Shown here one piece after another: positions 11,960 through 23,034 of a DNA stretch of 64,000 nt. Below the pieces are notes generated by a model that made no database searches, was not told the DNA's origin, and saw only the letters and a program-made list of their open reading frames with translations. The translations under genes and the position numbers were made by a program. How positions within the stretch are numbered: the first letter of the stretch is position 1; every line of letters starts with the position of its first letter. This stretch comes from Tillandsia leiboldiana (lineage: Eukaryota; Streptophyta; Magnoliopsida; Poales; Bromeliaceae). The stretch spans positions 22,748,525 through 22,812,524 of the forward strand of contig CM055071.1 of NCBI GenBank assembly GCA_029204045.2, in the 5' to 3' direction.

Positions 11960-14430
11960 AATTCCACTGGGAGTCACGGACACCAAGGGTAAGTACTCAA
12001 CATCACCCTCTCCAGCCTCCTAAGTCATCATTCGCTCCCAGTGATCACTCCTCAACAACAACAACAGGGTTCCATCCAAAGCTGGGGGGAAAACAAGATA
12101 ATCGCCAGTGCAACACGCACCAACCACAACCTGTGTAAACTCAACCAAGGCAATCGGAAACACATCCCCGTAATCATCCAAGAAAGAAGGAAGCCCTCAC
12201 AAACAAGGATCCTCACTCGGTCACTCCCGAATCCTAACCATCCGAGTGAACTACTCAGCCACGGTCTACCATCCAAAGGGACCCTCAGGGACACAACCAC
12301 AAGCCAAGTTTGCCCCAATAGTCCACACAACGGCCGCCGTGGAATTATCAAACTCATCCCCAGACAGCTTTCCTGCGCCAAGTATCCGCCATCACAGTGG
12401 CCCTGTCGGGGTAATCCAGAATGCTCAACAATAATCCAACGGTAATTCCACAGTCGCTACGGGAGGCATCACTAAAACTCGCAGATATCACTCCCAACAC
12501 TGAAAATACTAACATTGGCGCTGGTATCAGTCTCATCATCCAATTGCCAAGCTCTCCTGCCACTGTCCAGTCCAAGAAACTCCTCACCTCGACAATAATT
12601 GTCGATCTCGGCCAAATCCCAAGTGATATCCATATTGGCCCGATTTCTACTGCCGCCCCAGCGGCTAACACAATGTGACCCAAGAAGGTATGCTTTAGAA
12701 GCTAAAACTTGTACTCCAATGACTTGGCATACAGCTTCATCCACATAGGCATGGTAGCACATCCACAAGTGCTCCTTGTGTTCCAAGTCGCTTCGGGAGT
12801 GAATCAAACATCCTTGGGGAACACCACTCCCAATCCGTCCAAGCACAACTGGGACACACAATTCCTCAAATCTCAAGACAACGGGGCATTAATTATTCCG
12901 TTTGGCCACACCATGCTCTCGTAATGCCCTTACCGTGTCCCGAACACCATCTAGGCGAAGTCCTCGGCTGTCTGATTCCGAATAGGTACTCGCATTACAC
13001 AATAACTGCCGGAGTATAGCTCCATCAAAAGGTCCTAGATACCACCCGGACCATAAAAGGACCCTCACAGTCGTGTATCAACGACGTGGCATCACCGCCG
13101 TATACCAACGGCGTGGCACTAGGTCAAACAAACCCCTCGATCCATCAGATCCTGCAACTACGCCATCAGCTCTCTCAGCTCTACAGGTGATATCCAATGA
13201 GGTGCTGTCGAGGGTGGCGCGGTTCCCCGAACCACGTCCAACGCAATCTCTATCTCCCTAACCGGCGGCATTATCAACAGCTCAGATGAAATCACACCCG
13301 GGATCTCATGAGCAACAAGGATATTCCTGAGTCCCGGTGCCGCCGTAAGCACCTCTCACACTGTCGCTAAAACCTGTGTGCTCTAACAATCTCAACAAGC
13401 AAGCCTTCTCTCGTCTGCCTCGTAGAAGGTCAAAGTCTTATCTTTCCGCAGTCAAACATCCTGTGGCATTGTGCCAATCAATCTTAAGCACCTGGTCAAA
13501 ATACCGAACTACCACAATTACTAATAAGTCTGCCGGTAACTCGCAGTCTCAGCTGCACTGGACATGATCCAAAAGTCTCCTCCACATGCACAACAACAAC
13601 AGAAACCTGTACCTCAAGTGCACGTGGTGATAATTCTGCCTCTAGTCCATGCAGGAATGCAACATGTTCTAGCTCCGGCTGCTGTGATGAAATCACACTT
13701 GCAACAACTCGATCCACTACCGTGGCGCCCTCCAACCGGGCGGCACAGATTCATCCACTCGATGCAAGTGGTTGTCGCTCAATCTGCCTGAAAATCAGGA
13801 CTATCCACAAGGGAGCATGACCTCTGTCTCTGATCGCATTGAGGCGACGAATATGGTCCTCCGCAGATAACAAATCCATGCTTCCGCTGCGCCACTTTGA
13901 TAAAGACGCTAACACTGCCATCGGGGTCCACCCGATCTCTAATATCTTAGAAATCCAATACCAGGGGAAAAAGAAAGCAGAAATGCCTCTGTCGGCCGAT
14001 CTGTCCTCCATCACCCGGCGCCAAGGGCCAAATCCAGAACTCGCCTCTGGCGGCAGATCCCTATCCAAAGGAACTGCAATGCCACGCTCCAAACACAACG
14101 CCTACTCCAACGAGGCGTCAAAACCTATAACGGAGGGACTGAATAAACTAAAAGGTGTCCTGGCGCAAATCCACTCCCAGTCTCACATATCCTATGCGCC
14201 TCGTCCCTCGAACCTGGAGCGCGCAGTTAAACAACCGCGCAAACTCCCTAGCACAAGGAGGCTCTCAATTGATCATTCCATCACCACCAGCCACGACTCT
14301 GCCTCCAAAGGCTCCAAACTCAATCTTACGAGTCGGGGTGGTTCATCTGCCAAACCTGGCTCAATAGATCGATCATGTCCCACAGCTCCTCTGCTGTTAA
14401 CTATCCACCCTGCCTCGGTGCCTCGGCACT
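11960..14430 (-). pseudogene. Decayed gag-pol of V
   Basis: Recognisable pieces lie in several frames. 13352-13158 resembles the protease/RT linker of G1 (TAAPGL..., MPPVREIE, GTAPP). About 12876-12354 resembles RT after the catalytic motif (SRSDLEHKEHL, then AAGAAVEIG and VEVRSFL). The FIDD catalytic motif is not recognisable, and RNase H and most of integrase are absent or unreadable. Around 13735-13440 is a protease C-terminal trace (CPVQLRL). The interior is about 3.0 kb against more than 4.3 kb in G1. It cannot make functional enzymes. Identity to G1 is only moderate, in contrast with the close LTR pair. Confidence 0.75.
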
Positions 14431-14918
14431 AAACGTTGGCACGGAGGGGGTTACTCAGTGCTCCGACAACTGTGTCACCAAGATTAGCTGCTCGCTCGCT
14501 CTGCCGCTGATAGGCCTCAGACGATCCTGTCATCTGGGTCCGGAACTTTCTGATCTCAATCCGGGTATCCGGCCCAAAATCAACCGCTCAAGCTCAACTG
14601 CTATGACAGGAAGTACACGGGTCAAAACCCAGCGTCGGGGAGACACCGCTCGCCACGACGAAACAACAAAATAGCACAAAACAACGCTCGACTCAATCCA
14701 GCGAAAGTCTAAAGCATGTCACCCGTTCCACAGCATTATGTTGTCTGCAGCCAACATAATCACTTACGAGAATAAACATGCCAATCACTCTTCCCGTCCC
14801 TTGGGAGAGGTATAAAACTCAATCAGGACTCTCGCTAAAAGTCACGACTCTCACGAAGTCAACCAAGGGTCAAACCACAAGCCTAGGGTTTCTAAGTCTA
14901 CCACGACCTACAACCTAG

Positions 14919-14930
14919 GCTCTGATACCA
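14919..14930 (-). promoter_or_regulatory. Primer-binding site of V (initiator tRNA-Met)
   Basis: GCTCTGATACCA on + is TGGTATCAGAGC on the element strand, complementary to the 3' end of plant initiator tRNA-Met. It lies 8 bp from the 5' LTR edge at 14939. Confidence 0.92.
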
Positions 14931-14938
14931 CTCTAATC

Positions 14939-15713
14939 TGTCACGCCCCGGGGTCGAAACTGCGACCCGGGCTCGCCAACAGATCCGCCACCTATGCCAA
15001 ACCGGCATAGGCGAAGCGTCCTACCTGCAAGAAAAGTACTACAGCTAACAGATATCAGAGCTATAAATAAACATCTGCTGTATAACTAAAATCAATCACT
15101 GTACAACTGGAAATAATACAACAATGTCCGCCTCCCAAAAATAATAATAATACAATATCCTCAAATACAAGCTCTGAACCCAACCGGGAGGTAACTCCAA
15201 TAAATACATCAGTGTACAGTCTCTCAATACATAATATATCCTCACTACATCAGTCTCTCAAAAGAGGAAAATAAAACAACTAATCTACTGAAGCTCTCCT
15301 CAGAAGGGATACCGCTACTCTCCAAACATGGGTAGGGATCTAGCTCGCGACTCCCTCGCCTCGATCATCAACCGCAGAATCAGCAACACCCGCTAAGACT
15401 CTGCAAAACAAAGGAGAGGAAGGAAAAAGGAGGGGGAAAACCCCCAAAGGGTGTGAGAACTGCACCAAAAAGGGAGTTCTCAGTGGGTACCACCGCCAGG
15501 ACCGACGGTCTGCCCACCAAGTCCTCAAGAGACCAAAACTAACAAGAGCCGTAAAGACAGATAAAAAGAAGCTGGAGCCCCTCAACAGCTATCATGCCTC
15601 TATGCTTGCTATGCCTGCCATGCCGGCTATGCCTGCCATGCCTGCCTATGCCTGCCATGCCTGCCTGCCTGCCATACCTGCCTATGCCTGCTATGCCTGC
15701 CTATGCCTGCTAT
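14939..15713 (-). repeat. Truncated 5' LTR of V
   Basis: This copies 7939 onward nearly base for base, then enters a shortened GCCTGC array (15594-15713) and stops abruptly at Sirevirus gag sequence. About 3.2 kb of the LTR is missing. Confidence 0.9.
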
Positions 15714-17556
15714 GTCGAAATGGACCAAGGAAGAGTTAGATTCATCTTCTTACAATGGCAAGGGAATTAATGCTATTTTTAATGCCTTATCTCAAACTGA
15801 ATTCTCTCGCGTCTCGGCATGTGAGACTGCGAAAGAAATCTGGGATGTTCTTCAGGTTACACATGAGGGAACTAACCTCGTGAAGATTCAGAAACTGCAA
15901 ATGCTTACGAGCAAGTTTGACTCTATCTTGATGGCAGAAAATGAATCTTTCACGGACTACTATACACGATTGCAAGACATCGTAAACTCATGTGCTAACC
16001 TGGGAGAGAAGATTCCAGAATTTAAGGTTGTAAGAAAGATCTTAAGAACTCTTCCTGAACGATTTCGCCCAAAGGTTACAGCCATTGAAACTATTAAACA
16101 CCCGGACGAAATGCGTGTAGAAGAATTAGTTGGTTCATTACAAACATATGAAATGACATTTACTACTAACAATTCTTCTGGAAAAGCATCCTCTTCTAAG
16201 TCTTCAGGTTATGCGTTGAAAACAACTAAGGAAGAAGACGCGGATACATCCTCCTCAGATGATGACGAGAATCTTTCTATGGAGGAATTTGAGAAGCAGC
16301 TCGCTCTCTTGACAAGGAAGTTTCGCCGCAACTTTCGAAGGGGTAATTCAAGTAAATCTCCATCCTTCGGAAAGTCGAACAAAGGCAAGGGTACTTCAAG
16401 TTACAAGTCAAGAAAGCAAGAGAACTTCTCAAAGGATAAGAAAAGTTCAGAGGGACAACTACAATGCTTCAAATGTCGAGGCTACGGCCACATTGCAACG
16501 GAGTGTCCCAACAAGTATCCGGCAAAGAAGAAGGCGATGCAAGTCGTCACTTGGGATGACAACTCAACGTCAAATGAGTCGTCTTCAAGTGATGAAGAAA
16601 AGAGCACCACGGCATTCCACGCGTCCAAATCTTCACCCTTCATGTGCTTTATGGCAAGTACGTCCGAGTCATTGTCCAACTCCACTGTTGAAAAGATTGC
16701 AACGGACAACGAATCGGATGATTCGGAAGGTGAAGATTTTGCTCTAGCCTACCACAGACTTTTGAGGGATTCAAAGAAAGTGGCTAAGCAAAACAAGAGT
16801 TTGAGAGGGAGATTGCATGATCTCGAAGAAGAAGCAAAAAGGGCAACTTCTCTCTCAAACGCTCTTGAAGTAGAAAGGGAAAATCTGATAAAAGTAAATG
16901 TTTCCCTTCAAGAGTCCAATGAGCTTTTTGAGAAGGAACATACAAATCTGGTGGATAAAGTGGATCACTTTTCGAAGCTCTACAACGAGGCTCGACAGGA
17001 TAACCTGGAAATGACAAAGACCATTTTCCAACTCAAGGATGACTTACAGCAATTTTCATCTGGAAGGAGTAAGTTGGATAAACTTCTTGGTCTTGGTCAA
17101 ACAAACAAGCTCGGCCTCGGATACAATCGAACTGAAGACAATTTTAGTTCGGTTGAGACAGTCTTTGTGCCTCAGTCGGTATCTCCTCCACCGACACCGA
17201 AATTCACAACAACCAACGACAACAAGCCTCCTTCACCCTTTTCGGAATCGTCAAGCACAAAGGTATGTTTTCGTTGTAATTTTGCAGGGCACATTGAAAG
17301 AAATTGCAAGATTGGAGCTCAAAGATCAAATCAACCACATCTTGCAACTGCTACCAATAAGTTCACTCCCCGGAATTCAAAGAAGGATTTTTCAAAAGAA
17401 AAGAACATTGGTAGTACTTCAAACAAGACGATGACAAAAGAAAAAGATCAATCATACAAGACGTCTTCATCAAGGAAAATTTCTCAACCATTGCCAACAT
17501 ACTCCAAAACTCAAAAGGTTTGGGTATGCAAAGGTGAAATCCTTCCTTGTCTTTAA
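15703..17556 (+). pseudogene. gag: gag of C1, N-terminally truncated (chimeric start)
   Basis: The open frame has 617 codons, but its first ATGs lie in the GCCTGC array of a gypsy LTR; genuine Gag starts near 15712. The core matches copia Gag (UBN2-like): KEIWDVLQVTHEGTNLVKIQ, YYTRLQDIVN and a LRTLPERF block. Two CCHC zinc knuckles lie at residues 255-268 (CFKCRGYGHIATEC) and 522-535 (CFRCNFAGHIERNC), with a long coiled coil between (about 350-450). Compared with C2 gag, about the first 65 residues are missing. The end reads KVWVCKGEILPCL then TAA, where protease should follow. Confidence 0.88.
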
Positions 17557-17599
17557 TCGTTCTACGATTAAATGTTGTGTAGTTTATGTAGACTATTTT

Positions 17600-18538
17600 T
17601 CTTTCTTTTGGCCAACTCGTCAACCATCTTTGGGAGGTAAATGGTATATTTTCTTGATGATTGATGATTTCTCTCGATATTCTTGGGTAGCATTTTTAAA
17701 AGAGAAAGCTGATACTTTTGATTCTTTTCACGAGATTTGCCTTCGTATTATGATTGAAAAGAATGAAAAGATCATTCGTGTTAGAAGTGATAGAGGTGGA
17801 GAATTCGTTAACTCTAAATTCATTGACTTTTGCACTTCAAACGGTATTAAGCATGAATTCTCTGCACCCTATACACCTCAACAGAATGGTGTTGTCGAGC
17901 GCAAAAACAGGGTTGTTCAAGAGATGGCACGTGTTATGCTTCACAGCCGGAATTTACCGCTACATTTTTGGGCTGAAGCTGTGAACACTGCAATCTATGT
18001 AATTAATCGAGTTTATTTGCGCCCGGGAACGTTAAATACACCATATGAACTATGGTGTGGTAGAAAACCCAACATCAAATATTTTCGCATCTTCGGGAGT
18101 CGGTGTTACATTTTACATGACCGTGAAAATCTTGGAAAGTTTGACTCTCGAAGTGACGAAGGGATATTCTTGGGGTATTCTACAAATAGTAGAGCATATC
18201 GAGTTTTTAACTTGGAATCTAAGACGATCGTAGAATCTATAAATGTTAAAGTAGATGAAGCTTTTCACTTTGGATCTGGAAAATCTACCCTCGATATCTC
18301 TCTAGATGATGATTCATCTGCCATTGCATCTTCTCATAATAATACTTCCAATATTAATGATGCATCTAATGGTTCTTCAAGTTTATCTGATGTGCAGGAA
18401 TCATCTCATATACCTCCGAGTACTCCGTTTCAACAAACGCTACGAATCTCCAAGGATTATCCGGAATCGAATATTATTGGAGATCCACAAGAAGGAGTTA
18501 GAACTCGGAGGCAGTTGGTTTGTGGATTCGCTTGCTAC
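17600..18538 (+). pseudogene. pol: C1 integrase core, missing protease and first catalytic Asp
   Basis: The frame carries WYIFLMIDDFSRYSW, VRSDRGGEF (second catalytic Asp) and GVVERKNR (catalytic Glu), then the copia C-terminal part GIFLGYSTNSRAYRVFN and a Ser-rich linker. Copia integrases normally have a D-x-x-GP block just before PTRQPS; here SFFWP stands in its place, so the first Asp is gone. Gag end and integrase are joined by about 60 bp of non-coding DNA, so the protease, the zinc-binding part and the integrase start were deleted. The frame is interrupted at 18538 by the CACTA insertion and continues at 29802. Confidence 0.87.
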
Positions 18539-18550
18539 CACTACAAGAAA
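18539..18550 (+). repeat. Left terminal inverted repeat of CACTA
   Basis: CACTACAAGAAA, preceded by the target duplication TAC. Confidence 0.97.
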
Positions 18551-18553
18551 TTA

Positions 18554-19370
18554 TAGCTATAACGACGAAGTTTTAACGACGGGCGCCATAAGTGGTCGTT
18601 AAAAGTAATCAATTAACGACGGGCGTAATTAATGGTCGTTAAAAATAAACAAATTAACGACGGGTGCAATACTTCGTCGCTAAAAGCAACAAAATTAACG
18701 ACGGGTGCAATAAATGGTCGCTAAAAATAGATAAATTAACGACCGGTACAATACGTGGTCGCTACAAGGGTTGAATTTAACGACGGACACAATATGTCAT
18801 CGCTAATAGGAAGAATTTAACGACGGACACAATAAGTCGTCGCTAATAGGAATCAAATTAACGACGGGCGCAATTAATGGTCGTTAAAAATAATCAAATT
18901 AACGACGGGTGCAATACTTCGTCGCTAAAAGCAACAAAAGTAACGACGAGCGCAACAAATGGTCGCTAAAAGTAAGTAAATTAACGACGGGTGCAATACG
19001 TGGTCGCTACAAGCATTTAATTTAACGACGGACACAATAAGTCGTCGCTAATAGGTATCAAATTAACGACGGGTGCAATAAGTTGTCGCTAAATATAACA
19101 AAATTAATGAAGGGCGTAATAAGTTGTCGCTAAAAATAACCAAATTAAATGCTACCAAATTAACGACGAGCACAATAAGCCGTCGTTAAAAGCTAGGAAA
19201 TTAACGACGAGCACAATAAGCCATCGTTAAAAGCTACCAAATTAACGACGAGCACAATAAGCCGTTGTTAAAAGCTGCAAAATTAACGACGAGTACAATA
19301 AGCAGTCGTTAAAAGCTACTAAATTAACGACGAGCACAATAAGTCGCCACTAAAAACAACCAAATTAAGT
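18554..19370. repeat. Left subterminal repeat array of CACTA
   Basis: About two dozen units of roughly 30-60 bp, each built on TAACGACG...CAATA...GTCGTTA or GTCGCTA. Each unit is itself a small inverted repeat (TAACGAC / GTCGTTA). TNPA-type proteins bind such motifs in related elements. Confidence 0.93.
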
Positions 19371-19499
19371 AAAAAAAATTTTATGGAGTTAATAACATGA
19401 GGGTTTGCTGTAAATAAAATAGAAAATCTTGTAATTAAAAAATTTTATGGTTTTAAATTTTGAAGTGTTTGGATACATAATCAGCAAAGAGTGTAGTGG

Positions 19500-20626
19500 T
19501 GTAGTACCCGTGAAATTCAAATTTGAATTTGAAGAATTTAAATGTGAATGTGAATGAGCAAATGCAAAAATAAATCTAAGTGGTTGTATATCGGTGTGCA
19601 AATTGCAGAGTTTTCGGAGCACTATTTTTGCATTTCAGATCCGAGTCTAATCTCGAAAATCTGAAATTGTTAGTGCGATCGTCTGATCAAATCGATTAAA
19701 AATGGTATAGACTGATTTTTGATCCGACGATCAGATCATCCAGAAATCAGCGAAAAAAACTACCGGGCCCCGCGACTTAAGTGAATAGTACTTATGAATA
19801 GTAACCGCTGATTTAATTCCCTCACCGGCTAACGTTGGTCGATCAACCGTTTGGAATCCGAATCTGACAGTCCTAGTAGTCGATTTAAATGTCGGCGTCG
19901 TTCTGAGCACAGTGGCGCTGACGAAATTTGCGTTTGAAGAGCCTAAAGCATTGTAAAGTGTGCCGAACTGTATAATTTATCGTATAAGATGAATTTTAGA
20001 ATTATCGGAGCTTGAATCCAGCGAACCAAAATCGCTACTCAATAGGTTTCGTCGAGCCGGACGTCGTGGTGGTGTCCATTTTTTCGTTTGACGACCCGGC
20101 TGTCTCGAAAAATGTGATATATAGAAAAATTCATAGTATTTTGCATAAAAGCCCAATATTTTATGCACTAAAATGCATAAAACTTTCTTGGTGAGGGACT
20201 TCTCAGCATTTATCATCTATTTTGAGGGACCCAGATCATAAAAAAAAATTGGAGGACTTATTTGCATTTTTTGCAATAGTTATCGTTCCAGCCTAGGTTT
20301 TCTACTAGCAACCGAACCGTCGGCCTTTAGAACCCGTAGCCGCATCATCCACCCATCCCTTCGTCTCCTCTAGCTACCTTCCCGGACCACCAGCTCCGCC
20401 GGCCGCCGTCCCCGTCGCCGGGAAAAACAACTAAATAACCCTTGGTTCTTGATCTCGATCGGGTACTTGTGGGAGACAACGGAACCCCATTGGCTTGCCT
20501 CCTGAGGGCCTAGAGGATTTCTTCAACATCCAGAAGTCGAGCAAGAGGTGCCTCGCAGCCTGCATTGGCCGCGCGTGGCGGGGAGGAGAAGCTTCTTCTT
20601 CGTTCATCTTCTCCATCTCCGGCGAG
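19500..20626 (+). repeat. LTR-like segment inside CACTA, with putative 5' exon
   Basis: This part resembles the reverse complement of 53540-54520 in the Z LTR. Shared blocks include CGACTTAAGT / ACAACTTAAGT (19774 against 54309), TCGTCGAGCCGGACGTCGTG (20049) and a CTCCGGC end at a splice donor. The donor here is GTGAGT at 20627; in Z the matching reverse-strand donor is GTGAGG at 53547. It lies upstream of the transposase and could supply its promoter and untranslated first exon. Similarity was judged by eye. Confidence 0.6.
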
Positions 20627-23034
20627 GTGAGTGCCCTTCCTCTGTGATTTCTTTTGCAACCTAGGTCACTGCATTGACCTCATTGGGTCATGGGAATGCA
20701 ACCTGCAGAGCCTCGACCCCCGAGGTGCGCCGGGTTGCCGGCGAGGACTCTGGACCCGCCGGAACCCTAATTCGCGCCACCTCGTGCACGCGCACTTTCC
20801 GGCAGCTTGCGCCGGGATAAAAGATGCTGAGCATCTTCTTTAGGGTCTAGAGAACACCTCCATGAAGTTTGGTTAGGTTTGGTTCATCCTAGATCCCGCA
20901 GTTCTTAGCCCTAGTTTTGGGCCATCTTTGCTAGGCTATTGTTTTTTTTTTTCTTTCCCCCTTTTCCTTCAACTTTTTCTTTTCCTCCCCTTTAGAGGGA
21001 ATATAGTCCATGTTACTATTGCATCAACAACCATCGGATGTATTTGATAAAGAAAAAAAGATTAATGCTCCACTCAAACCAACAGAGAAGATTCTCCGAC
21101 TAGTGAAAAAGTCTAAGGTACAAAATTTATATGTTTAGAAATTAACACTTTGAACGCCAAGCTTTACGGTAATTAGAAGAGTTCCAAGTTGAACCACGAT
21201 TTAAAGTTTTAAAATGGGAGCAAATAAAATTATAGAAGTGAGGTGATTTGATTATATGGAGAGTTTCAGAATGCTCTTTAGATTTCCATTTTCCTTCCAC
21301 TTGTTCAAAATAACCATTTATAGTCCCAGTTTTGTTCTTACAATTTTCCTCTCTCTCACACACACAGACTCAACATTAACCAACTAGTTTCACTGATGAT
21401 TAGCAACTGCTAGCTATTACTCATTTACCGCACTGCAGACCAGTAAATCTATTAATGAACAAATATTTATTATAAACTTCATAGTGTTTAAAATATGATC
21501 AAAATTTTATTTAGTGTGTGCTGATGTATGATAAGGATGCAAACTATTTCTCCTATTTAATTATTGTGAAAAAGTTTTTTTGTGCAAAAGAAGTCTCAAT
21601 CTTTCAACAGCCCCCTATACAAGGAAACACTAAAATGTGTAATCCCTGATCATTTAAAGGCATCTCAAATAGATTTTTTTTATATAAATAATCTTATTTT
21701 ATATTATAATTTTTAAAAAAATTCTCTGTGAAATAAATTATAAAAATACGCTCCTATATGCGGTGAATTATTTACTACTTTTAAAAACGGTGAATGGTTT
21801 ACCGTATATAGAATGCGGTGAACCATTCACCGCTATTAAATATAACTTATGAGTTTTTTTAATTAATTTACTTTTAAATTTTATTTTATTTTAATTTGTT
21901 TTTAATTTAAATTTGATTCTTGGTTTAAATAATTATTAATGGTATGATTCTATTTTTTAATTAATCAATTTTTAAAATTTGACTTGTTTCAATTTGTTTT
22001 TTCCGGCAAAAAAAAAAAGAAAAAATGAAAATATTCATCTAAAAGGAAATTTTATTTTGAAATTAAATACAAATTTAACTGTTTAATTTTTACTTTATTT
22101 TTTAATTAATTAATTTTTAAAATTTGATTTATTTTGATTTATATTAAATTTGAGATAATCCGAAAATATAAAAAAAAATGAAATCATATATTAATATTTA
22201 ATAAATAAAAGATAAGAATATTCGTTAGAGAACAAAATTATAAAATTCAGCTTCGCTACGTAATTATTAGTGGCATATTCTTTTATTCATTTTAGGATTC
22301 TATCTGTAAATTTGTATTCGCTTTTTTATATATAATATAGATTTGATATTAAATTTAAAATTTTAAAATATAAATTCAAGTATAGCATCGAATATTTATA
22401 ATTTATTATATAATGTAGATCCATACCTATTAGTATATCAAGGCGTCGAGTATATCGAGGCCCACCTATTAGTGGCCTTGGTTCAGTTTAAAAATATTCA
22501 GAAATGAAATGCAAGTGAAAAAGGTGTTAATTTCCATACTTTTATGCAATTTTGTAAAACTCTAGTGGTCTAATTGCAATTGTAGCCTCATGGGCTGTTT
22601 TGGGCTGTGTGCCCATGATCTCTAAACTCTTCGTTGGAGATTCGTCAGCTTTCCTTGAGCAGAAATCGGGTAACGAACCGTAAATCGGCAAAATTGTCGA
22701 TTTAACGGCGTTTCGGCGTTAATCACGCAATTCGAGGAATTGCGGTGATTAATTTTATGTGCCAGATATCCCTGGCTGTTACCGGCGCTGTCCCGGTCAG
22801 TCTGGCGATTTTAGTTCTTTGTTTGCAACTTTTGGAGCCAAAATGGGCTTCCCGAAAGTGTTTCAGTGGTTATGGCACCGCCGGTGCACAGTGTTTCAGT
22901 GGTAATTAGACTTATATAAGATTGTATGTAATTTTACTATTCCGTTATATTATAGTAATTTTATGTGAAGTTGCTTATCGACTCTATCTTATTTAGGTAA
23001 TTTTGAACTTTAATCTTTACCGATTAAAAAAAGA
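20627..23034 (+). other. Non-coding DNA between CACTA leader and transposase ORF
   Basis: From the donor GTGAGT at 20627 to the transposase ATG I see no coding motif. 20680-20830 is GC-rich, 21500-22450 is very AT-rich with T- and A-runs, and 22600-22900 again has TTCG-rich LTR-like text. It could be one large 5'UTR intron (acceptor near 23033). A palindrome GCGGTGAA-CCA-TTCACCGC lies at 21815-21833, next to a weaker copy at 21786-21805. Confidence 0.5.

Larger units (their letters stand above)
7939..15713 (-). mobile_element. V: reverse-strand gypsy element with decayed interior and truncated 5' LTR
   Basis: Reading right to left: truncated 5' LTR (15713-14939), primer-binding site (14930-14919), decayed gag-pol (about 14430-11960), polypurine tract (11930-11919), 3' LTR (11918-7939). 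The two LTR copies are nearly identical over the first 650 bp compared by eye, with about 8 differences. The element is cut at 15713 where Sirevirus gag begins. Confidence 0.85.

Noticed and set aside
18539..18556. C1 integrase frame running on to 18556
   Set aside because: The last codons are read from the CACTA end and are not integrase.
18554..19370. CRISPR-like regular repeats
   Set aside because: Plant nuclear context, degenerate units with no unique spacers, and position next to CACTA ends.
20300..20870. Captured host-gene exon inside the CACTA element
   Set aside because: GC-rich with a splice donor, but no recognised protein in any frame, and it resembles the Z LTR; an LTR-derived leader is the simpler reading.
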